A stretch of DNA of 13,121 nucleotides, taken from the NCBI GenBank assembly GCA_015655565.1, contig JAATEU010000037.1, positions 1 through 13,121 of the forward strand, written 5' to 3'. The position numbers were made by a program, and so were the translations under genes. Shown piece after piece: positions 7,595 through 13,121 of the stretch. This DNA is from Clostridiales bacterium (GTDB taxonomy: Bacteria > Bacillota > Clostridia > Lachnospirales > Lachnospiraceae). The notes under the pieces were generated by a model. That model was not told the origin of the DNA. It saw only the letters and a program-made list of their open reading frames with translations, and searched no databases. Every line of letters begins with the position of its first letter. Within the stretch, counting starts at the first letter, position 1.

Positions 7595-8107
7595 TTAATA
7601 ACTTAAAAATTTACTTTCCTTATAACTCTCCGCCGGAACCGGATGCCGGGCATTTTCCCCAGCCAGCTCCAGAATCGTTTTTGAAAATTTCTCTAAATTC
7701 GCAATAATTTTCTCATAACCACAAATTTGCCGGTCAATCATTTCATCCGTCATTCCGTCAAACAGCAGGGAAATACAACAGACGCCTATATTCTGATTGC
7801 GTAAAAAAAGTTCCCTGCCCTTTACGGTTATGTCCAGAAAGACCATCCTTCTGTCAGTGCCCCTGTTTCGCTGTGCCAGCCCTTTTTTCTCCAGATTGTC
7901 ACAAACAGCGGTGACCGCCCCGGTAGTAAAATCCAGCTGCTCTGCCAATTCTCCCAGAGTCTGTGGTCCCTCCCTGATTATTTTATGGAGAATAAGCAAT
8001 GAAGGAAGATTTATTCCTTCCACCAAAATCTTATCCCTCTCCTTCACAAACTTTCGTGTCATTTTGCGAAATAACCAGTCTGCCTCTTCAAGCTTTTCCC
8101 AATTCAT
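7595..8107 (-). CDS. MarR-family transcriptional regulator
   Basis: A 170-residue winged-helix regulator. The fold can be followed through the recognition region (TLGELAEQLDFTTGAVTAVC, about residues 50-69) and the wing NRGTDRRMVFLDIT (80-93), whose DRR is the classic MarR wing motif; helices on either side form the dimer interface. MarR proteins usually repress their own operon and release DNA on binding phenolic or other aromatic ligands. As first gene of the sulfotransferase-transporter operon with a large inverted repeat directly upstream, it most likely controls these genes in response to an aromatic compound. The ATG at 8107 has AGAGGA upstream. The C-terminal tail of about 25 residues after the last helix is longer than typical for the family. 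Confidence 0.93.
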   Translation of the reverse strand: MNWEKLEEADWLFRKMTRKFVKERDKILVEGINLPSLLILHKIIREGPQTLGELAEQLDFTTGAVTAVCDNLEKKGLAQRNRGTDRRMVFLDITVKGRELFLRNQNIGVCCISLLFDGMTDEMIDRQICGYEKIIANLEKFSKTILELAGENARHPVPAESYKESKFLSY

Positions 8108-8130
8108 AGTTGATATCCTCTTAAGTTGCC

Positions 8131-8170
8131 TTAATACTAATTATCTTACCATTAAGATAATTAGTATTAA
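8131..8170. promoter_or_regulatory. Perfect 18-bp inverted repeat, probable MarR operator
   Basis: TTAATACTAATTATCTTA (8131-8148) and its exact reverse complement (8153-8170) are separated by CCAT. The repeat ends 24 bases upstream of the marR ATG, where an autorepressor would be expected to bind over the promoter or transcription start. It has no T-run after it, so it is not a terminator. Each arm contains the ACTAAT/ATTAGT word seen in many MarR boxes, and the length suits two dimers. The promoter itself is not clear: a TTGGCT at 8194-8199 (minus) with a poor -10 is the best candidate. Confidence 0.7.
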
Positions 8171-8300
8171 AATAATTGGCCGTTTAAATCCTGAGCCAAA
8201 TGGTTAATATAGTATTCATATAGAAAAAGTATGTATTGACGATATTATATAATTTTTAATTCAGATTGTCAATAAACTTAATTTATTTTTAAATATTTTC

Positions 8301-8432
8301 GGAGGTAAAACTAAATTTTATATTATACCGGGACAGCACCTTCCGCTAATTAACACTGCGTCTATTTTTCATAGATTACTCTCTAAGTATACTGAGGCAG
8401 GCACTACTAATTTTTTGGATGCATCCTTGTAA
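8301..8432 (+). pseudogene. Probable relic of a gene divergent from marR
   Basis: A strong ribosome site GGAGGT at 8301-8306 is not followed by any normal start codon. Two overlapping reading frames continue from it. One reads ILYYTGTAPSAN before a stop at 8351-8353, faintly like the N-terminus of flavodoxin-type proteins. The other stays open for 39 codons from 8313: KFYIIPGQHLPLINTAS, then IFHRLLSKYTEAGTTNF and LDASL, stopping at 8430-8432 just before the terminator. Ribosome site, open frame and terminator in order suggest the shrunken remains of a short or internally deleted gene. I do not recognise the family. The rest of the gap, 8171-8300, is AT-rich with nothing else I can support. 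Confidence 0.3.
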
Positions 8433-8449
8433 GAAACCTTCTCCCAAGA

Positions 8450-8495
8450 AAAAAAGACACCGGAACATTTCATTTCGCGTTCCAGTGTCTTTTTT
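8450..8495. terminator. Strong bidirectional intrinsic terminator
   Basis: A 17-bp stem with one C-A mismatch (AAAAAAGACACCGGAAC at 8450-8466 against GTTCCAGTGTCTTTTTT at 8479-8495) encloses a 12-base loop. It has a T-run on each strand, so it can end minus-strand transcription from the chitinase cluster (stop at 8545) and plus-strand transcription of the relic that ends at 8432. Confidence 0.85.
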
Positions 8496-8544
8496 CCTTC
8501 TTATTTCTATCACATTATGCAGGACTTACTATGTTTTCAGGCTC

Positions 8545-8721
8545 TCAGTCATTATCGGAAAGAACAGCAAGCGTTGGTGCAACGGAATTTGCAAAATTAT
8601 AATTATTTAATGCATCCCAGTTGATAGACCAGGTCATAGCCCCGCGTAACGACGGATAAACCTGAGACGGAACGCAGCTGCCGCCGGAAGCTCCTTTAGC
8701 GGATAACTGCCCCTTCTGTTG
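8545..8721 (-). other. C-terminal fragment of a second GH18 chitinase fused in
   Basis: After about 19 residues of a second CHB_HEX_C-like domain (TPEFSPIGGVYTETVNVTF), the frame switches to GGSCVPSQVYPSLRGAMTWS, then INWDALNNYNF. RGAMTWSINWD is the last-strand motif of a GH18 barrel of the kind that ends in this sequence, not of the chitinase preceding it, which already has its own equivalent (GGMIIWEITGD). The fragment therefore comes from a different chitinase gene joined by deletion or recombination. The join lies somewhere around 8680-8722 and cannot be placed exactly. Confidence 0.6.
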
Positions 8722-10546
8722 CGCATTGAAGGTTACATTAACCGTTTCGGTATACACGCCTCCGATAGGACTAAACTCCGGTGTGGCATCTTTCCACCGG
8801 TGTGACAGTACCTGTGTACTCCGCCCACAGTGCGGGAACATTCGCCGGCTCCCAGCCGGTAAGTGACGTGTGTGACTGTATGCACTCATAATTTTTGCCG
8901 TTGTAGGATACTATATCACCCTGCCGGTAGCTGGTATTCGGTGCCCATGCAGTAACCTCCGGCTGCTCCGAGCTGTCTTCTATGGTATAGGCCGCGGTTA
9001 CAGTCCCAGAGTCTGTCATACCTTCCTTATAGGCTTTCGCTTTTATTGTAGTGGTGGAATCCACCTCAATTGGACCACTGTACACTTGTGAAGACTCTGT
9101 GGGTTCCCCGCCGTCTGTTGTATAGCGGATAACCGCATTTCCGGTTGTACAGGTCAGGGTTACTTCCTGAGGCTCTGAATAGGTTCCTCCGGCAGGACTG
9201 AACACAGGTGGTGCTGCCGCAGGATTGCTGCCAATCAGTTTGTCGTACACCAAACCGGTCATTTCAAAATCATCGGTGTCACCGGTAATCTCCCAGATAA
9301 TCATTCCCCCATAGCCGTTACTGTTAATGAAATCGCATCTGGAAGAAAGTGAGGTCATGTCTTCATAGGTTAAAAGCACACCTGCAGACTCATTGTATAG
9401 CCATGGTGTTTTGGCATAGGTATCATCACGGTATTTTATATAACTACCGGTATTCTCCATTTCCTTAAGCGTAAAGTACGGATACTGTCCGCCCGGAGAG
9501 TTTGGGTTATCCCAAGAACCCGTAGCAGCGCCTGTTGCTGTTCCATACATTCCGTTTATGCCCCCGGCAACGCCTTTCCAGCCTCTGGAGTAATAAGGGG
9601 TTCCGACATTCAGCTTGCTTGCGGGAATACCATAAATTTCCGTGAAGTTGCGCATGGCCGCATCCGTATTGTATTTCCCCCTGATGTCAACGGGAGATGA
9701 AGCGGCTGTATCATCCGGATTGGCATAAAGGCCCGCATGATGCCCTGTAGTTGTCTCCCATGCACCATGGAAGTCATAGGTCATAACATTAATCCAATCC
9801 AGATATTGATGGAATTTATCGGGCTCAACCAGTTCAAGTTTATCATATCCGCCGGAGGCTGCGGTTGTAAGAATTTTATCCGAGTGTCCCGTACTTTCGT
9901 ATGCTTCACGGATTTCCTTTAGTAGAAGCGTAAAGTTTTCTTTATCCTCAGGACCCCCCGGGCATCCTTTGTCGTACTCATCATTTGGATCAGGAGCCCT
10001 GTCAATTCCCGGATATTCCCAATCTATATCAAATCCGTCGATAAAGGGGTACTTATCCAGAAATTCAATGAGACTGTTGATAAAGGTAGCCCTTCCTTCC
10101 GCTGTTTTTGCCATTTCGTGGAAATTATTTCCTCTCGTCCAGCCCCCGACAGAAATTAAAATCTTTGCCTCCGGATATAAGGCCTTGTAGTACTTATATT
10201 CCCCAAAATGCCCTCTAAGCTGGTTGGATTCCCAGCCCTCCGAGTGCTCCATTGACTTATCAAAATCTGCATAAGTATCAATCGATGCAAGACAGAAATT
10301 GGAATCCACTTCAAAAAAAGCATGATTAACAACCGTAATCTTATCCCACGGCAACATACCTACCGTCATGTTCTTGTGTGCGGTGTTATAAATACCCCAG
10401 TTTGGAAAATAAGCAATAATATTTTTGCCTTGAGCCGAAGCAGATACCGTTACTGCATTTGTAAAAACCGGAACAGTTGTAACTGATGATATCACCAAAG
10501 CAAAAATCAGTAAATTCCTGAAAAACTTTTCTGTAAATTTCTTCAC
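8545..10546 (-). pseudogene. Secreted GH18 chitinase with C-terminal frameshift and hybrid tail
   Basis: A glycoside hydrolase family 18 chitinase, which cleaves chitin with retention of configuration. From the GTG at 10546 (AAAGGAGG nine bases upstream) it has a signal peptide (about 1-39, ending near VSASAQ), the substrate motif ISVGGW (131-136), the catalytic DGFDIDWE (170-177, acid Glu177), VMTYDFHG (254-261) and the barrel-closing IIWEITGD (416-423). All catalytic residues are present. A CHB_HEX_C-like beta-sandwich (about 446-523) and a CBM5/12 chitin-binding domain (about 532-578) follow. The frame breaks near 8791-8793 at a three-base run and stops at 8771-8773, giving 591 residues. 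Removing one base restores reading to 8545 (666 residues) through VEDATPEFSPIGGVYTE, a second beta-sandwich start. As read, the catalytic and binding domains are complete, so the enzyme may still work. Confidence 0.8.
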
Positions 10547-10555
10547 TAACTCCAA

Positions 10556-10563
10556 CCTCCTTT
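10556..10563 (-). promoter_or_regulatory. Ribosome-binding site that fixes the chitinase start
   Basis: AAAGGAGG on the minus strand lies nine bases before the GTG at 10546. A TTG at 10555 would directly abut this site and cannot be used efficiently, so the GTG giving MKKFTEKFFRN is preferred. Confidence 0.7.
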
Positions 10564-10641
10564 TTCTATAAGCGTACTCTCGGAAACTCTTAAAACTGTT
10601 TTTACCGATATTTTAGAATATGAGCCCCTTTTAATCTTTAA

Positions 10642-11066
10642 TTAGCTAATCTTTGTAACCCAGAATGCTTCCCAGGCACCAGCTACCATGTCACCGGCAG
10701 CAAATAATTTACCGCCCTGGTCCTGATCCGCTTTTACACATTTACCATTGGCAGCTGCATAAATTGCATACTCATAATCTGCAATTTTCTCTATATAAAA
10801 TTTTCCCCAGGTTCCAATGACAGAACTTCTCGCCAGAAGCTGATTGTCCTCATCAACGACTGCGCAGATATACTTGTTATTTGCCGAAGAGCAAAAGGAT
10901 ACGGTTCCGTCACTGTTATTCACAAGTTCAAAGGCTTCCCATACTCCGCCTAAGGAATCCCTATGGTAATTTAGCAGCTGGATAATATTGCCTCACAGCA
11001 ATTGTAGCAACAAAGTAATATGCGCGGAAAATGAAGGTAATGATCCGTTAATTGCCGACCGGGATT
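10642..11066 (-). pseudogene. Detached fascin-like beta-trefoil module, broken by an internal inversion
   Basis: The minus strand from 10961 to 10642 reads RDSLGGVWEAFELVNNSDG, then TVSFCSSANNKYICAVVDED and on to GAWEAFWVTKIS. This matches the last two and a half repeats of the fascin-like trefoil at 12510-12900; over the final 92 residues about two-thirds are identical by eye. There is no real start: the GTG at 10923 is a valine inside the domain and the frame runs back to a stop at 10993-10995. The missing first repeat is on the plus strand at 10962-11065: YGNLAAG, stop, YCLTAIVA, then after a one-base slip NKVICAENEGNDPLIADRD. It corresponds to YITSIANGGVVCAENEGDDP and IANRA in the neighbour. 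The module was probably the C-terminus of the metallopeptidase. Confidence 0.75.
10956..11066. repeat. 99-bp inverted segment bounded by 6-bp inverted repeats
   Basis: AATCCC at 10956-10961 and its reverse complement GGGATT at 11061-11066 bound 99 bases that are inverted relative to the homologous module at 12510-12900. On the plus strand the segment ends ...CCGACCGGGAT (I-A-D-R-D); on the minus strand the module resumes at GGGAT-TCC-TTA (D-S-L), so the two halves meet exactly at the repeat. Confidence 0.75.
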
Positions 11067-12469
11067 TTTTCAACTTTTATGGAGGATGTCTTGTCATTGA
11101 AGGTACCCAGGAAAGACGTATCTTCCAGTAAAACTTTTGCACTGCCTTTATAATCCGCATCATAATATAAGGTTATTTTATATCCTTCCGGTACTTTGAC
11201 AGAAGAGAGCGAATCATTTTTTAAACCCTTTGCAATTAAATCACTATAATTGTAACTGCCGGCACTTAATTTAACAGATGTGCCCTGGTAATCGGCATCC
11301 GTATAGAACACCGGTAAATCTTCCGACTCCACTTTTATGGAAGAGGTCAAGTCGTTAAAGTCGCCTAAGTAAGACGTATCTTCCGTTACGGCTTTTTGCG
11401 AACCTCCAAAGTTCGCATTTTCATACAAGGTTACTTTAAATCCGGCTGGCACTTTTAAAGAAGACAGCTTGTCATTTGGAATTCCTGCAGCTACCATTTC
11501 ACTGTAATTGTAATTGCCGGCTCCAAGTGTAACCGACCAGCCGCCGTAATTTGCATCACCATAAAAAGTAACGCCATCGGTCGTACCGTATATAAAAGGA
11601 AAATCCTGGCAGGCTGTCTGATATTGATTTTCGTATTCGGTGGTCCAGCCAAATGCATTCGTCGCAAGTGACTTTAAATCTGCTCCCGCAGCACCGTTCA
11701 TAAAGTGGACAAACTCACCCATATTCATATCTTGGGTGTAGTAACCGTCTGAATCTTTCGGATAATATTGGGACAAAAGCCGAAAATATTTCGAAAGCAC
11801 CTGGGATTTTCCGCAGCTACTGTAAATAGGATAAAACCAGTCTTTGAACCAGGCAGTTCCGGATTTCGGGAAACTGTCCGCAGCGCTCATATAGCTGTTA
11901 TATATCCTATCGGCTTCATCGGTCATGCCAATGCCATTATAAACATCATACTGGTATATTTCACACCATTTGCTGTCCTGCCAAATCCCGAAAGCCGGTG
12001 AACCCTTTGCACCGTTCGTAGTACTTTCCACAATATGTCCGATTTCATGAATGAGCACATCAATATTCCAGCCCGATTGGCTGCTGAAATCACTTCCGCC
12101 TACATCAATTACATTGCGGTAATCATGGCTGGAATCATAACAGTAGGCCGGATGTCCGCCGGAATATTTGTTATGGATGATAACATACAATCTTTCATCG
12201 CCGCCCATCGGCACATACACTTGTTTTGTATACTGACACACCTCCGTCACAAAGGAATAAATCCAGCCGGCATTCGACCCGTTTATATCGTCGTCAAAGT
12301 AAACTGCCACATCATCATTGTAATAAACACGCTTTACAAGCTGGTCATGCTCAAACCAATGTTCCTGCCAGGTTTCAGGCGGCGCAGCCACGCTTGCCTG
12401 GACATGAGCCACAGGAACAACATTGGCAAGCATTAAAATTGCAAGTATTATGGTAATCAGTTTTTTCAT
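11048..12469 (-). CDS. Secreted zinc metallopeptidase (HEIGH) with two beta/gamma-crystallin domains
   Basis: A 473-residue secreted protein starting at the second in-frame ATG, which has GGAGG eight bases upstream; the first ATG at 12484 overlaps that site. The signal peptide is about 1-25 (MKKLITIILAILMLANVVPV...). The catalytic half holds LIHEIGHIVEST with HEIGH at 141-145, the zinc motif HExxH; Glu170 in WCEIYQYD is a plausible third ligand. I cannot name the peptidase family. Two crystallin domains follow (about 299-380 and 386-468), four Greek-key halves, each with the calcium motif N/D-N/D-x-x-S/T-S: NDKLSS (332), NDLTSS (372), NDSLSS (418), NDKTSS (458). The last residues IPVGN and the stop are encoded by the inverted segment at 10956-11066, so the original C-terminus, probably a fascin-like trefoil, is lost. 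Likely cotranscribed with the upstream gene 40 bases away. Confidence 0.8.
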   Translation of the reverse strand: MKKLITIILAILMLANVVPVAHVQASVAAPPETWQEHWFEHDQLVKRVYYNDDVAVYFDDDINGSNAGWIYSFVTEVCQYTKQVYVPMGGDERLYVIIHNKYSGGHPAYCYDSSHDYRNVIDVGGSDFSSQSGWNIDVLIHEIGHIVESTTNGAKGSPAFGIWQDSKWCEIYQYDVYNGIGMTDEADRIYNSYMSAADSFPKSGTAWFKDWFYPIYSSCGKSQVLSKYFRLLSQYYPKDSDGYYTQDMNMGEFVHFMNGAAGADLKSLATNAFGWTTEYENQYQTACQDFPFIYGTTDGVTFYGDANYGGWSVTLGAGNYNYSEMVAAGIPNDKLSSLKVPAGFKVTLYENANFGGSQKAVTEDTSYLGDFNDLTSSIKVESEDLPVFYTDADYQGTSVKLSAGSYNYSDLIAKGLKNDSLSSVKVPEGYKITLYYDADYKGSAKVLLEDTSFLGTFNDKTSSIKVEKIPVGN

Positions 12470-12477
12470 TTTTAAAA

Positions 12478-12482
12478 CCTCC
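12478..12482 (-). promoter_or_regulatory. Ribosome-binding site that fixes the metallopeptidase start
   Basis: GGAGG on the minus strand, eight bases before the ATG at 12469. The upstream ATG at 12484 is part of the same ATGGAGG string and would place the start codon on top of the site, so initiation at 12469 is much more likely. Confidence 0.75.
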
Positions 12483-12509
12483 ATTCTTTTTTACGTTATT
12501 TGAGAAGCA

Positions 12510-13121
12510 TTAATTAATCTTTGTAATCCAGAATGCTTCCCAGGCCCCTGCCACGGTATCATTGGCCGCCTCTAATCTGCCTCCATTATCTAAATTGGCT
12601 TTCACATATTTACCGTTGGCAACAGCTTTTATGGCATATTCTTCATTTCCCAGGCTAACCAGCTGGAATTTTTCCCAGGTGCTGACTAAAGAGCTTCTGG
12701 CTAACAACTGGTTCTCTTCATCTATAACGGCACAAACATATTTATTATTTGCCAATGATAAAAAAGAAACGGTCCCGTCATTGTTATTTTTTAACACAAA
12801 GGTTTCCCAGACTCCTGCGCAGGAAGCACGGTTGGCAATAAGCGGATCGTCTCCCTCATTCTCCGCACAAACTACACCTCCGTTTGCAATGGAAGTAATA
12901 TAATACTCCCCGTCATTTAGGTACCCAGATGTTACCGTCCCCGACAGGTAATCTTTTATTACATTATAAATTTTTGAATTTGCCTGTACGTTATTTGTAC
13001 CGACGGCAGACCATTTCTGACGGATTGTTTCTTGGGAATCATTATAAATATCAACCGTTTCCGGGTTGTGATTGTAAATACCCCAGGAGCTGGTTCCGGT
13101 TACCTTATACGTCCAGGTTGC
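12510..13121 (-). CDS. Partial: C-terminus of a secreted-type protein ending in a fascin-like beta-trefoil
   Basis: The frame is open from the right edge of the window, so the start is outside; 203 residues are visible. The first 65 or so (WTYKVTGTSSWGIYNHN, then PETVDIYNDSQETIRQKWS) are not recognised. From about residue 72 come three repeats of a trefoil: YYITSIANGGVVCAEN to GVWETFVLK, TVSFLSLANNKYVCAV to WEKFQLVSL, and EYAIKAVANGKYVKAN to AWEAFWITKIN. The pattern AN-x-K-Y-V-x-A, then L-x-A, then W-E-x-F is that of fascin-like domains, usually carbohydrate- or actin-type ligand modules attached to bacterial secreted enzymes. An internal methionine-like start at 12797 would cut the trefoil and is not real. 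It is the intact reference for the broken copy at 10642-11066. Confidence 0.75.
   Translation of the reverse strand, partial: ATWTYKVTGTSSWGIYNHNPETVDIYNDSQETIRQKWSAVGTNNVQANSKIYNVIKDYLSGTVTSGYLNDGEYYITSIANGGVVCAENEGDDPLIANRASCAGVWETFVLKNNNDGTVSFLSLANNKYVCAVIDEENQLLARSSLVSTWEKFQLVSLGNEEYAIKAVANGKYVKANLDNGGRLEAANDTVAGAWEAFWITKIN

Noticed and set aside
8236..8253. TTGACG followed by TATAAT as a plus-strand promoter for the relic at 8301
   Set aside because: The two boxes are only six bases apart, so they cannot act together; no properly spaced partner is convincing.
10556..10641. Possible terminator between the broken trefoil and the chitinase
   Set aside because: No stem of useful length with a following T-run can be formed on either strand.
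12035..12436. 133-codon plus-strand frame opposite the metallopeptidase
   Set aside because: Antisense shadow of a gene with signal peptide, zinc motif and ribosome site; the translation resembles no protein.
1..13121. CRISPR array, tRNA, rRNA, insertion sequence or phage attachment site
   Set aside because: No regularly spaced repeats, cloverleaf-like sequence, transposase-like frame or flanking direct repeats were seen on either strand.

Overview
The window looks like chromosomal DNA from a low-to-moderate GC Gram-positive anaerobe of the Clostridia, possibly a Lachnospiraceae-like species. The evidence is purine-rich Shine-Dalgarno sites (GGAGG, AAGGAG), AT-rich intergenic regions, a textbook sigma-A promoter, Gram-positive signal peptides, and the gene types present (MATE pump, fascin-like and beta/gamma-crystallin modules on secreted enzymes). 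I cannot name a species.

Layout, left to right. (1) 1-1531: a plus-strand MATE exporter behind a TTGACC-17-TATAAT promoter. (2) 1654-2571: a minus-strand DUF362 protein. (3) 2748-3321: decayed DNA holding a frameshifted AraC-family relic (plus) and a small cysteine-rich reading frame (minus) directly behind the next operon. (4) 3325-8107: a minus-strand operon read as MarR regulator, cytoplasmic aryl-sulfotransferase-like enzyme, lipoprotein substrate-binding protein, ATPase and permease of the Ssu/Tau type. A perfect 18-bp inverted repeat lies just upstream of marR, and a foldable leader precedes the binding-protein gene. The simplest reading is regulated uptake and sulfate-group handling of aromatic sulfate esters or sulfonates. 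(5) 8108-8544: a gene-free stretch holding that operator, the probable relic of a divergent gene, and a strong bidirectional terminator. (6) 8545-13121: a minus-strand run of secreted proteins. These are the C-terminus of a protein ending in a fascin-like beta-trefoil, a HEIGH metallopeptidase with two beta/gamma-crystallin domains, a broken fascin-like module, and a GH18 chitinase with a frameshift and a foreign chitinase tail.

The most unusual structure is at 10956-11066. A 99-bp segment flanked by the 6-bp inverted repeat AATCCC/GGGATT is inverted relative to the homologous module at 12510-12900. Reading it on the opposite strand restores the missing first part of the beta-trefoil. The inversion gave the metallopeptidase its present stop codon and last residues, and cut off a trefoil it probably once carried.

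Single-base indels that break otherwise recognisable frames occur at several places (AraC relic, cysteine-rich frame, chitinase, fascin relic). Real decay and consensus sequencing errors both have to be considered.
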